DNA of 14,420 nt from an uncultured Bacteroidales bacterium. GTDB taxonomy: Bacteria; Bacteroidota; Bacteroidia; Bacteroidales; Bacteroidaceae. Where the stretch lies: NCBI GenBank assembly GCA_937906165.1, contig CALCYA010000102.1:1-14420 (forward strand). The letters run 5' to 3'. Positions 1-7,274 of the stretch are shown here, piece after piece. The notes under the pieces were generated by a model that was not told the origin of the DNA, made no database searches, and worked only from the letters and a program-made list of their open reading frames with translations. The position numbers and the translations under genes were made by a program. Numbering within the stretch: position 1 is the stretch's first letter; each line of letters begins with the position of its first letter.

Positions 1-114
1 TGTTTTGTCTGTGTTAAAAAGATATTCCCCCTATAGTTTGCAGGTGAACCGAAAACTGTGAGTTTCAAGCAATTGAGGCTCTCTTTTTTTGCTTTTAATC
101 TCCCTTGTCTGTTT

Positions 115-134
115 AGCGTGTCTGCATGTTTCTT
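115..134 (+). repeat. Imperfect direct repeat, copy 1
   Basis: This reads AGCGTGTCTGCATGTTTCTT. It matches 218-239 apart from one substitution (T for G after AGCGTG) and a 2-base difference in the T run. The two copies bracket the hairpin unit at 166-203. Confidence 0.6.
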
Positions 135-165
135 ACCAGAATTTGGAATTTAGACCAATTCAAGT

Positions 166-203
166 GCTCCCCTGAATTTCTTTAGGGGAGCTCCGCAAGG
201 CGG
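166..203. repeat. Double-hairpin palindromic repeat-like unit
   Basis: Two hairpins sit side by side. The first is GCTCCCCT (166-173) pairing perfectly with AGGGGAGC (184-191) across a 10-base loop. The second is CCGC (193-196) with GCGG (200-203) around AAG. The motif TGAGGGGTATAAAA follows at 204-217. From memory, short intergenic palindromes of this build (a CTCCCC/GGGGAG stem, then a CCGC/GCGG stem, then GAGGGGT) recur in many Bacteroidetes genomes, much like REP elements. The window holds only this clear copy, so the family membership is an inference. A structured untranslated RNA or a terminator of an upstream gene is an alternative, but no T run follows either stem directly. Confidence 0.55.
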
Positions 204-217
204 TGAGGGGTATAAAA

Positions 218-239
218 AGCGTGGCTGCATGTTTTTCTT
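218..239 (+). repeat. Imperfect direct repeat, copy 2
   Basis: This reads AGCGTGGCTGCATGTTTTTC followed by TT. It is the partner of 115-134 and lies just right of the hairpin unit, so the pair brackets that unit. Confidence 0.6.
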
Positions 240-242
240 TAT

Positions 243-280
243 GGCGCGCGACCCTAAAGAACCCGGAGTTCCCGCGCGCC
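243..280. repeat. GC-rich inverted repeat (stem-loop)
   Basis: GGCGCGCG at 243-250 pairs perfectly with CGCGCGCC at 273-280. Inside the 22-base loop a second small stem, GAAC (259-262) with GTTC (268-271), can form. The stem stands out in an otherwise AT-rich leader. Also, CCCTAAAG at 252-259 is the exact reverse complement of CTTTAGGG at 180-187, so this dyad could pair with the hairpin unit upstream. No T run follows, which argues against a simple intrinsic terminator. Confidence 0.55.
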
Positions 281-404
281 CAGTCCAAAATAAATTTTCA
301 AAAAAAACAATCTTTTTTTGTAATGTTTTTCTTTTTTAAGCGTCATATAAATAGAAGTCGGTTCTATTATAATTGATGTTTAATTCCAACTGACCTTTTG
401 GGTA

Positions 405-1226
405 ATGAAAAATATGAAGACATTACGTTTTGCACTTTTACTTTTGATTGCATCGTTTGCGGTCTCTTTCAATGCTTTGGCCTCTGACGATGGTCATAAG
501 AGATACTGTTCTCAGCTGAAAGAGAAACTCGGTATCGTACTTACAGTACCGGCTGGTTCCTTTGACTTTTTACCTGAATCTTCTGCCCTCACAGCTCCCC
601 CTGTTATCGCTTTTGGTGACAGCCACCCTGATTTGGGCCCTGCCGGGTTCGTTGTCGGTCCTACAGTGAAGCTCAACAAGAACTGTTCGGTGGTGATGAT
701 GGATATTGAGATGCAGGCGAAGCCACGTCCTGCGCATATGCCTCCTCCTCGCGACTACACTTTTGCGCATACTGCTGCCTGGATGCTGAATAACTGTGGC
801 GAACCTTGGGCTTACTTCTACATATACAATATCCGCGGTGTGCGTAATGAGGATGCTGTTGAGCCTTCCCCCGAAGAGCTGCGTGTCATGCAGGAGAAGG
901 TGGATGCGCTGAGAGCAAAATATGAGCGTTGCATTGAGGATGGCGAGATGATTGAAAAGATGAATTGTGACCGTGCCTTCATTGTACGTATTCCTGATAT
1001 TGAAAAAATAGGCAAGAACCCTGAATTTGCGGGGTTATTGCCCCCGGGGTATATTGAGGCTCTGAAATCCAATGCTACACAGTGCTATGGTGTCGAGTTT
1101 TACAGAAAAGCCAACTACTGGCCGCTGAAGATGCTGCTTTTTATCAATGCCGATGAAACTTCCATTGATGAATGTGTGGCAGATATGGCGGAATATATTA
1201 AATTTGAGGATATTGATTTTGAATAA
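405..1226 (+). CDS. Exported protein of unknown function
   Basis: I do not recognise this 273-residue protein. It opens with a clear signal peptide: basic Lys residues, a hydrophobic run over about residues 9-24, and a likely signal peptidase I site after ALA near residue 26. It is therefore probably periplasmic or surface-located. The mature part is mixed alpha/beta with several cysteines, which could form disulfides in the envelope. The opening of the mature chain (YCSQLK, then a G-F-D-F-x-P motif) resembles the opening of the DUF4252-like protein encoded at 6049 (YCSRLK, then G-D-F-D-x-K-P), hinting at shared ancestry. The ATG at 405 gives MKNMKT; an ATG at 414 is equally possible because no clear ribosome-binding site decides. 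It is the first gene of a tightly packed seven-gene group that includes an ECF sigma factor, and is 15 bases from the next start. Confidence 0.8.
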   Translation: MKNMKTLRFALLLLIASFAVSFNALASDDGHKRYCSQLKEKLGIVLTVPAGSFDFLPESSALTAPPVIAFGDSHPDLGPAGFVVGPTVKLNKNCSVVMMDIEMQAKPRPAHMPPPRDYTFAHTAAWMLNNCGEPWAYFYIYNIRGVRNEDAVEPSPEELRVMQEKVDALRAKYERCIEDGEMIEKMNCDRAFIVRIPDIEKIGKNPEFAGLLPPGYIEALKSNATQCYGVEFYRKANYWPLKMLLFINADETSIDECVADMAEYIKFEDIDFE

Positions 1227-1241
1227 TAAATAATGCATAAT

Positions 1242-2939
1242 ATGAAAAGGTCTGTTTTTTCTTTGTTGGCGCTGTTGCTGCCTTGTCTGGCGCTTGCGCA
1301 TGATTTTATTGTGGATGGTATATGTTACAATGTCGTTTCCGAGGAGGATAAATGCTGTGAGGTTACATTCAAAGCTGATGAACCACGTCCCGATGGTGTA
1401 TACTACAAATTCTATAAGGATGTTGTCTTTGTGCCCGAGAAGGTCAATCATAACGGTAAAGAGTACACTGTAACGGCTATTGGAGCCGAGGCCTTCCGCA
1501 ATAATGATGAACTGTTGTCTGTGGTTATGCCAAAGACAATAGTATCAATTGGACACGATGCGTTTGGAAATTGCCCGAAATTAAAGAGCCTGACAATCCC
1601 AGAGAATGTACGGGATCTCAAGAACTCTGCGTTTATGATTTTGCCGTCATTGGAGCATCTGGCAGTGGATGAGAAAAATGAGTTCTTTGACAGTCGCGAA
1701 GGTTGCAATGCCATTATAAAGACTCATACCAATACTCTGTATGTGGCCTGCAAGAGTACTGTAATCCCTGATGATGTAAAGGTTATTGCGAGCCATGCGT
1801 TTATGAGTCTCATATTTGCTCCTGTACCCGAGGAACCTTTGGAATTGGTTATCCCGAAGAGCGTGGAGGTTATTGAAAGTCAGGCATTTGCCGGATGTCG
1901 CTCGTTTAAGAAAATTACTTTCTCCGAGGGATTGAAGAGTATCGGGTACTGGGCGTTCAATGCAACTTTGTTGGAGAGTGTTGTAATACCGGCTTCGGTG
2001 AATGATATCGACCCTCGTGCTTTTAATAGATGTGACTCTTTGAAGGTTATTAAGGTGAAGAAAGGTAATAAGGTCTATGACAGCCGTAAAGGGTGCAACG
2101 CGATAATTGAAAGCGAGAGTGATAAATTGGTATTGGGCTGTAATGAGTCTTCTATTCCCAGCGACGTAAAGATTATTGGTGCCGATGCCTTTGCCGAATG
2201 TACAATAAAAGAGGTGAAATTCCCGGCCTCTCTTGAAATGATTGAATCTAATGCTTTTGGGGGTTGCAAGGAACTTAAGAAAGTTGTTGTCCCGGGAAAT
2301 GTGAAGGTGATAGAGAGTGCAGCTTTCATCTATAGCAGCATAGAGGAGATTATAGTGGAAGATGGAGTAGAAAAAATAGGAGGCGACGCTTTCGCCGGTT
2401 GCAGAAAGCTTAAAAGTGTCACTCTCCCTGTTTCACTTGAGAAGAAAGAGGAATATTATTACGCATCTCTCTTTTCATGCTGCCGTGAACTTGAAAGGGT
2501 AAGGCTTGGCAATGATAATGAGACCTACTATTGTAACGGAAGCGTGTTGCTTGAAAAGGAGACACGGACAGTCATAGACGGATGGGGAATCGACAATTGT
2601 TATGTAGGTAACGGATATGTACGTTTGAAAGCAAAGAAGATTGGCCAGGGGGCTTTTATGGGACACGAATTGTTGGCAAAAGTGATACTCCCCGAGACGT
2701 TGGAGGAGATTGAAACACGCGCATTCTACGACTGTAAATCTTTACGTCTCATCGAGTGCAAAGCCCAGGTTCCGCCGGTGCTTGGTAAGGATGTGTTTAC
2801 AGTAAGCATACATGACAACACGCTTCCATTGCAGGAGAGAACCGTGGTTGTTGTTCCTAAAGGTACACTCGAAGCCTACAGGAACGCTCCCGGGTGGAAA
2901 GAGTTCAAGCATATAATAGAGAAAGAGTTTTTATATTAA
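1242..2939 (+). CDS. BspA-like leucine-rich-repeat surface protein (copy 1)
   Basis: This exported 565-residue protein is built from LRR_5 (BspA-type) repeats, a fold used for surface adhesion and protein binding in Bacteroidales, Treponema and Trichomonas. Repeats of about 23 residues with the pattern I-x-x-x-A-F-x-x-C-x-x-L-K-x-V-x-I-P run from about residue 75 to the C-terminus. They are interrupted by three longer insertions; two contain D-S-R-x-G-C-N-A-I-I, a hallmark of this group. The ending V-P-x-G-T-L-E-A-Y-R, then G-W-K-E-F, is also typical. The signal peptide is residues 1-20, cleaved after LALA. The start at 1242 is chosen over the ATG at 1233 because the downstream paralogue begins with the same MKR signal peptide. 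I see no lipobox and no recognisable C-terminal secretion domain, so the anchoring route is unclear. It lies 12 bases before its paralogue. Confidence 0.92.
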   Translation: MKRSVFSLLALLLPCLALAHDFIVDGICYNVVSEEDKCCEVTFKADEPRPDGVYYKFYKDVVFVPEKVNHNGKEYTVTAIGAEAFRNNDELLSVVMPKTIVSIGHDAFGNCPKLKSLTIPENVRDLKNSAFMILPSLEHLAVDEKNEFFDSREGCNAIIKTHTNTLYVACKSTVIPDDVKVIASHAFMSLIFAPVPEEPLELVIPKSVEVIESQAFAGCRSFKKITFSEGLKSIGYWAFNATLLESVVIPASVNDIDPRAFNRCDSLKVIKVKKGNKVYDSRKGCNAIIESESDKLVLGCNESSIPSDVKIIGADAFAECTIKEVKFPASLEMIESNAFGGCKELKKVVVPGNVKVIESAAFIYSSIEEIIVEDGVEKIGGDAFAGCRKLKSVTLPVSLEKKEEYYYASLFSCCRELERVRLGNDNETYYCNGSVLLEKETRTVIDGWGIDNCYVGNGYVRLKAKKIGQGAFMGHELLAKVILPETLEEIETRAFYDCKSLRLIECKAQVPPVLGKDVFTVSIHDNTLPLQERTVVVVPKGTLEAYRNAPGWKEFKHIIEKEFLY

Positions 2940-2951
2940 ATCAAGGATAAA

Positions 2952-4637
2952 ATGAAAAGGAATATTCTTGTTTGCCTGTTGGCGCTCTTGCTGCCTTGTC
3001 TGGCTGTCGCCCATGACTTTGAGGTAGATGGTATCTATTATAATATTACTTCCGAGGAGAAGAAAACGGTTGAGGTTACCGATCCAAGCGATAAGAAAGT
3101 TGTCGATGGCGGTTACAAGTCCTACAAGGATGTCGTATTTATTCCCGAGAAGGTGAGTTATGACGGCAAGGAGTATACTGTAACAGCTATCGGAGAGAGG
3201 GCTTTTGAATACAATTATGAACTGCTCTCTATTGTTATGCCTAACACAATTCGTTCAATCAAGGAGTTTGCATTTAACGGGTGCATTAATCTCAAGAGCC
3301 TTACAATATCTTCAGAGGTAAGTGAAATAGGTGATTACGCTTTTATGGGATTGAGTTCGCTGGAACATCTGGCAGTAGACTGTCATAACAAGACTTTTGA
3401 TAGCCGGGGAGATTGCAATGCCATCATAAGGACAATGACAAACACGTTGCTTGTGGGATGCAAGGCGACAGTAATCCCAGATGGTGTTGAGGTTATTGCC
3501 GGTAATGCTTTTATAAGTTGTCAGGATACCTCAATAGAACCTTTTGAGTTGAATTTTCCACCGAGTGTGGAGATTATTGAGCCTTTTGCTTTCAATAGTT
3601 GTTATCCGCTGTCTGCAGTTACTTTCTCTGAAGGGTTGAGACGGATTGGGCGTTGGGCGTTCATGGGAACTTCAATTGAGTGCTTGGAGATACCTGCATC
3701 TGTAACCGAAATCGATGAGCAAGCTTTTATATCGTGCGATTCCTTGAAGGTAATCAAGGTCAGGAAAGGCAACAAGGTCTATGACAGCCGTAAGGGATGC
3801 AATGCAATCATCGAGAGTGCGACAGGCAGGTTATTTCGCGGTAGCGAAGGAACGACGATTGTCCCTGACGGAGTAAAGGTAATATCAAGTTGTGCATTCT
3901 ACGGAAGTAAAATAAAGAAGATAAAGCTGCCTTCATCCCTTGAGGCCATTGAGAGAGGTGCTTTTATGTGTTGTAAGGAACTCAAGAAACTGGTTATTCC
4001 CGGTAGTGTGAGGAGAATCCATTACGAAATCCTTATGGATAGTGGAGTTGAAGAACTTGTAGTGGAGAATGGCGTGGAAAATATTCCTCAAAGTGCTTTC
4101 TATGGGTGTCCGAAACTGAGGTATGTCTCTCTTCCTGAATCTCTCAAGGAGTTCGGCCGTTATGGTGCTGTATTCGTTGACTGCCCCGAGCTTGTGAGGG
4201 TTGATGTAGACAAGGACAACGAATGTTATTACAGCAACGGGCAGGTACTTGTTGACAAAAGGACAAAGACAATCATTGATGGCTGGGGTACAGAAATCTG
4301 TAATGCGGCTGACTTCCCCAAAGAACTGCTTCCCACGAGGATAGGCAATAATGCTTTCAGGAAGCATAGTCTTCTGAGGTATGTGATATTGCCCGCGACA
4401 ATAGAGTCGGTAGGTGACGGCGCCTTTTCTGGTTGCAAGAGCCTTCGTCAGCTGAATTGTCACGCAGTAGTCCCGCCGGTTTTGGGGAAAGATGTTTTTA
4501 AGCTTGATGAAGTCAATGGTATTGTACTTACTCCTTTGCAAGAACAGTTGAACTTGCTTGTCCCCGAAGCCTCAGTCGAGGCATACAAAAATGCTCTCGG
4601 TTGGAAAGAATTCAAGAATATAATTGATATAAGATAA
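2952..4637 (+). CDS. BspA-like leucine-rich-repeat surface protein (copy 2)
   Basis: This 561-residue tandem paralogue of the preceding protein is alignable along its whole length, including the signal peptide (MKR, LLALLLPCLA), the first block (KEYTVTAIG), the D-S-R-K-G-C-N-A-I-I insertions and the C-terminal P-P-V-L-G-K-D-V-F segment. By eye well over half the residues agree in the N-terminal 180. Differences concentrate in the loops between repeats and in the first 40 mature residues, as expected if the binding surface is diverging. The repeats belong to the LRR_5/BspA type and the protein is expected to be exported. No lipobox or sorting domain is visible. It ends 15 bases before the sigma factor gene, so it is probably co-transcribed with it. 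The ligand cannot be read from the sequence. Confidence 0.92.
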   Translation: MKRNILVCLLALLLPCLAVAHDFEVDGIYYNITSEEKKTVEVTDPSDKKVVDGGYKSYKDVVFIPEKVSYDGKEYTVTAIGERAFEYNYELLSIVMPNTIRSIKEFAFNGCINLKSLTISSEVSEIGDYAFMGLSSLEHLAVDCHNKTFDSRGDCNAIIRTMTNTLLVGCKATVIPDGVEVIAGNAFISCQDTSIEPFELNFPPSVEIIEPFAFNSCYPLSAVTFSEGLRRIGRWAFMGTSIECLEIPASVTEIDEQAFISCDSLKVIKVRKGNKVYDSRKGCNAIIESATGRLFRGSEGTTIVPDGVKVISSCAFYGSKIKKIKLPSSLEAIERGAFMCCKELKKLVIPGSVRRIHYEILMDSGVEELVVENGVENIPQSAFYGCPKLRYVSLPESLKEFGRYGAVFVDCPELVRVDVDKDNECYYSNGQVLVDKRTKTIIDGWGTEICNAADFPKELLPTRIGNNAFRKHSLLRYVILPATIESVGDGAFSGCKSLRQLNCHAVVPPVLGKDVFKLDEVNGIVLTPLQEQLNLLVPEASVEAYKNALGWKEFKNIIDIR

Positions 4638-4652
4638 ACACTGAAAAACTCA

Positions 4653-5147
4653 ATGACTGCTGAACAGTTCAAGAAACGTTTCGTATGTATATATCCCAAG
4701 CTCTTCGCTGTTGCCATGGCTAACATAGGCAACTGTGAGGATGCCAAGGATGTAATGCAGTCATTGTACCTGAAACTCTGGGAGAGGCGTGACGAACTGG
4801 CGGGGGTTGACAATGATATCGGCTATTGCAGGGTGATGCTGCTTAACATCTGCCGCAGCAGGTGGCGTTCAAAGGCATTGGAGCCTGAATGGGCTGCTGA
4901 AGAGGAGGTGAATGTTGTTGATGATGTAATGGCGCAGGGCATCGAGGCCGATGATATAAAGGAAAAAGTGGAACGGTTCGTTGCCCGTTTGCCCGAGAAG
5001 CAGAGACGGATAATGACAATGCGTATGCAGGGGGCAACGACGGATGAGATAATTGAGGCTACAGGATTGAGTGTAGATAATGTCCGCACGATACTCTCGC
5101 GGACAAGACAACTGATAAGGGAATTTTATAACAAGTTAAACAGATAG
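4653..5147 (+). CDS. ECF-family RNA polymerase sigma factor
   Basis: This 164-residue alternative sigma factor of the extracytoplasmic-function class would direct RNA polymerase to envelope-responsive promoters. Region 2 spans about residues 8-75, with the core-binding helix pattern D-A-K-D-V-M-Q-S-L-Y-L-K-L-W-E-R at 30-45. Region 4 spans about 104-160, beginning L-P-E-K-Q-R-R-I, followed by the helix-turn-helix D-E-I-I-E-A-T-G-L-S-V-D-N-V and a basic recognition helix. No region 3 is present, as usual for the class. The length is typical for Bacteroidales ECF factors. The gene sits 15 bases after the second BspA gene and 4 bases before its probable anti-sigma gene, which suggests translational coupling. 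Autoregulation of the operon would be normal for the family, but I could not identify a matching promoter. Confidence 0.95.
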   Translation: MTAEQFKKRFVCIYPKLFAVAMANIGNCEDAKDVMQSLYLKLWERRDELAGVDNDIGYCRVMLLNICRSRWRSKALEPEWAAEEEVNVVDDVMAQGIEADDIKEKVERFVARLPEKQRRIMTMRMQGATTDEIIEATGLSVDNVRTILSRTRQLIREFYNKLNR

Positions 5148-5151
5148 CATT

Positions 5152-6021
5152 ATGGATTACAAGGTTTTGAAAGAAAAATTCTTCCTGGGCACATCGACCC
5201 GTGAGGAGGAAGAGGAACTCCGTCGCTATCTGATGGGCGATGACCTGCCGGCAGAGGCTTTGGAGGATAAGGACCTGTTGCTGGCGATGCTGCAGCCTGC
5301 CGAGTTCGATTGCAGTGAGGCAATGGAAGAGGTGTCTGCTATGATTGACGGGCTTGCGGCGCAGGAAGCTGCAACCTCCCAAAAACGTCCGTTGCGCAGG
5401 GTGGTGCGCTATCTTTATCCGGCTGTGGCTGTAGCCGCGGTGTTGGCACTCTTTTTCCTGGTTGTACCTTATTCCGACAATGGTGTGGTGCAGGGTAATG
5501 CCACGGACGGTGCAGGAGAAATAGTGGTTGTCAATGTTGGTGAACCGCCCGGACACGTAATAGGAGATGACTCCTTTGTGCTCAGCGAACCTGATTTGAT
5601 TCCCTTGTTACCGTCCGAGGGAGAAAAGAAGATGCCTGCTGTTGAAGAGCCTCTATTGGCTGATGATGTGACAGAGAAGGCGGTTAAGCCTGCGCTTGAC
5701 AAGGTGCATGAACCCGTCGTCCAGCGTACCGGCAATCTTGAAGCCGACCCCGAACTTCTTGCCGCCTTGTCTGGAAAGGAAACTGCAAATGAGGAGCATC
5801 TTATAGTGAAAAGGACCGGTTATCTTCCTCCGGAACGCGTGGAGAGTATTGGAGACAATATGTCAACGGCGGCAACTGCAGGTGATGATACATACTCCGA
5901 CCCGCAAGATGCCATAAAGCACATTGATGCTCTGTTTGCAATATTCTCTGATGCTGCTTCTGGCGGTGTCGAGGAGCAGAGGAAGCACTTCAAGCGGTTT
6001 GTGGCTTTGAATGATAAATAA
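5152..6021 (+). CDS. Probable transmembrane anti-sigma factor
   Basis: This 289-residue single-pass membrane protein probably holds the adjacent ECF sigma factor inactive. Residues 1-80 are cytoplasmic and begin with the pattern common in Bacteroidales anti-sigma factors: L-K-E-K-F-F-L-G-T-S-T, then an E-E-E-E-E-L-R-R-Y-L helix. No HxxxCxxC zinc motif is present. One membrane helix spans about 85-106, after a basic R-R stretch, so the C-terminal 180 residues face the periplasm. That tail is acidic and Pro-rich and carries a short internal repeat: V-x-R-T-G-N-L near 190 and V-K-R-T-G-Y-L near 219. The tail is unlike the FecR sensor domain of SusC/D-linked systems, so the signal is probably not passed by a TonB receptor. 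The assignment rests on position, topology and N-terminal pattern. Confidence 0.75.
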   Translation: MDYKVLKEKFFLGTSTREEEEELRRYLMGDDLPAEALEDKDLLLAMLQPAEFDCSEAMEEVSAMIDGLAAQEAATSQKRPLRRVVRYLYPAVAVAAVLALFFLVVPYSDNGVVQGNATDGAGEIVVVNVGEPPGHVIGDDSFVLSEPDLIPLLPSEGEKKMPAVEEPLLADDVTEKAVKPALDKVHEPVVQRTGNLEADPELLAALSGKETANEEHLIVKRTGYLPPERVESIGDNMSTAATAGDDTYSDPQDAIKHIDALFAIFSDAASGGVEEQRKHFKRFVALNDK

Positions 6022-6048
6022 GAAAATGACTTTTGGAAACTTAATCAT

Positions 6049-6567
6049 ATGAGAACTAAATTATTGATGATTCTATTTCTCTGCCTGCCCCTGAGCCTGA
6101 CTGCAAGCAATGCCGGGGATAATGGCTATGATGACATAGACGGGTTCTTCGGTTATTGCAGCAGACTGAAATCACCCGGGCTGCGCTATACATACATATC
6201 GAGCCAGATGATAAAGAGGGTATCTGCTCTGCCTATGGGTGATTTTGACCTGAAACCGATAAGCGACAAGATTGATTTTGTGCAGAGTGTATATGTGGTC
6301 ACGGAGTTCGACTCTTCAAAGGAGTGTGCACTCAAGGCCGAGGCTCTTCCGCAGGCCGCTATCGAGAACGGCTTTGAACGTGTGATATCTTTCAACAAGG
6401 ATGGCTCCCACACAAATATCCTCATGAAAAGCGGTGAAGGAGGTTTCAATGCCATGCTTATGGTAAATGTCTTGTATGATGACAAAGGGGAGCTGGAGCT
6501 TGTCGTTGCCGCGTTTATTGGAGGTGTCTTCTCGGATGAAGAGATACTCACGCTAATGAAGTTTTGA
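6049..6567 (+). CDS. DUF4252-like exported protein
   Basis: This 172-residue exported protein has a signal peptide over residues 1-20 (hydrophobic LLMILFLCLPLSL, cleavage near TAS-NA). The mature part follows the layout I recall for DUF4252: a Y-I-S-S-Q-M-I helix near 49-55, a middle block reading V-Y-V-V-T-E-F, then a beta-rich end with K-D-G-S-H-T-N-I-L-M-K at 117-127 and a hydrophobic hairpin ending L-V-V-A-A-F-I-G-G near 151-159. Proteins of this type are often encoded directly after an ECF sigma/anti-sigma pair in Bacteroidales, which matches its place 27 bases after the anti-sigma gene. The biochemical role of the family is not known to me. An envelope-located modulator of the sigma system is a reasonable inference. 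Confidence 0.68.
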   Translation: MRTKLLMILFLCLPLSLTASNAGDNGYDDIDGFFGYCSRLKSPGLRYTYISSQMIKRVSALPMGDFDLKPISDKIDFVQSVYVVTEFDSSKECALKAEALPQAAIENGFERVISFNKDGSHTNILMKSGEGGFNAMLMVNVLYDDKGELELVVAAFIGGVFSDEEILTLMKF

Positions 6568-6590
6568 GCTATGAAAACCATTATATGAAT

Positions 6591-7145
6591 ATGAGAAAAA
6601 TAATTATATCGATATTGTTGTTGCTGCCAATGGCAGTGCTTGCGCAGAAGTTTACGGAGTATGACCGCAGGGTCTTCAACGAGGGGCAGTTCCTCAGACG
6701 AGGTGATGTAGAACTTGCACCCGACGATGTCCGTTGGGACCCTATCAACCCTCTGAAGTTGTACAGTATAAACAACAAGGGTGACGAGACCATTGTGATA
6801 TTCTCATACTCGATACATTCCGACTCCCAGTGGGTTACTTTCAGCAAGGGTATATATATTGAGGATGATGATAGCGGTGATGTGTATAAGGTACGTGGTT
6901 ATATGGACGGGCTCACAATGGACCGTCTGCTCATCATAAAAGGTTGCCGGGGTGAGAATGTGCTTGTGCCGTTACGTTTCCCTAAACTGAAACGTAAGGT
7001 AAAGAGCATAACTATCCACAGCCCCGGGCACGAGGATGATATTAAACCAACGAACAGCAAAGGCGACAAGAATCCGGTTCTCGCTTCCAAGGTAAAGGTG
7101 AAGAAGTACAAGGATAAGCATAGGTTGCGTGAGGTGTTCAAATGA
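6591..7145 (+). CDS. Small exported protein of unknown function, last gene of the ECF operon
   Basis: This 184-residue secreted protein has signal peptide MRKIIISILLLLPMAVLA with cleavage near A18/Q19. The start at 6591 is preferred; an ATG at 6585 adds two residues, and the open frame reaches back to an ATG at 6564 that would overlap the previous gene and add residues before the signal peptide. The central part, about residues 60-135, alternates beta strands with the pattern S-Q-W-V-T-F followed by G-I-Y-I-E-D, then V-P-L-R-F-P-K-L-K-R. This reminds me of a small beta-sandwich domain found N-terminally in several Bacteroidales exported proteins, but I would not assign a family. The C-terminal 45 residues are very rich in Lys and probably flexible. 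A strong terminator begins 8 bases after the stop codon. Confidence 0.8.
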   Translation: MRKIIISILLLLPMAVLAQKFTEYDRRVFNEGQFLRRGDVELAPDDVRWDPINPLKLYSINNKGDETIVIFSYSIHSDSQWVTFSKGIYIEDDDSGDVYKVRGYMDGLTMDRLLIIKGCRGENVLVPLRFPKLKRKVKSITIHSPGHEDDIKPTNSKGDKNPVLASKVKVKKYKDKHRLREVFK

Positions 7146-7152
7146 ACTGAAA

Positions 7153-7198
7153 CGAAAGTGAGATCTGAAATGGTGTTTCGGCTCTCACTTTCGCTTTT
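7153..7198 (+). terminator. Intrinsic terminator ending the seven-gene operon
   Basis: An 11-base perfect stem, CGAAAGTGAGA (7153-7163) with TCTCACTTTCG (7183-7193), is extended past one mismatch by six more pairs (7165-7170 with 7176-7181) over a TGGTG loop. It is followed by C and TTTT. The position 8 bases after the stop codon and before a new promoter fits termination of the upstream operon. Confidence 0.88.
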
Positions 7199-7245
7199 CA
7201 TTGCTCCATCACTTTGCTCCATTCGTAAAAATTGACAATAATGGG

Positions 7246-7274
7246 GTTGTTCTCAAGATTTATTCCTACATTTG
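7246..7274 (+). promoter_or_regulatory. Putative Bacteroides-type promoter of the sensor kinase operon
   Basis: TACATTTG at 7267-7274 matches the Bacteroides -7 consensus TAnnTTTG exactly. A GTTG at 7246-7249 can serve as the -33 element, but the spacing of 17 is shorter than the usual 19-21. Transcription would start near 7280, leaving a leader of only about 8 bases before the ATG at 7288. Confidence 0.5.

Larger units (their letters stand above)
1..404. other. Gene-free leader region with repeats and dyads
   Basis: No convincing coding sequence lies here. In order the stretch holds an imperfect 20-base direct repeat (115-134 and 218-239), two adjacent hairpins between its copies (166-203), a GC-rich dyad (243-280), and an A-tract/T-tract dyad (299-306 pairing with 313-320, loop of 6). 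The last 100 bases are strongly AT-rich, as expected ahead of a Bacteroidales operon. I found no TAnnTTTG element with a well-spaced TTTG or TTG upstream of the first gene. The nearest is TATAATTG at 368-375, with one mismatch and no good partner box, so the promoter of the operon is not identified. An ECF-type promoter would not show the housekeeping consensus. Confidence 0.7.

Noticed and set aside
4..40. TTTG at 4-7 and TATAGTTTG at 32-40 as a promoter
   Set aside because: The second box has three instead of two bases between TA and TTTG, and the spacing of 24 is outside the usual range.
299..320. A-tract/T-tract dyad as a terminator
   Set aside because: The stem is almost entirely A-T pairs with a 6-base loop and is too weak. 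It more likely reflects an AT-rich promoter region.
3933..4541. Minus-strand open frame of 202 codons opposite the second BspA gene
   Set aside because: The plus-strand frame is a full-length paralogue with clear LRR motifs. The opposite frame has no start context or family features.
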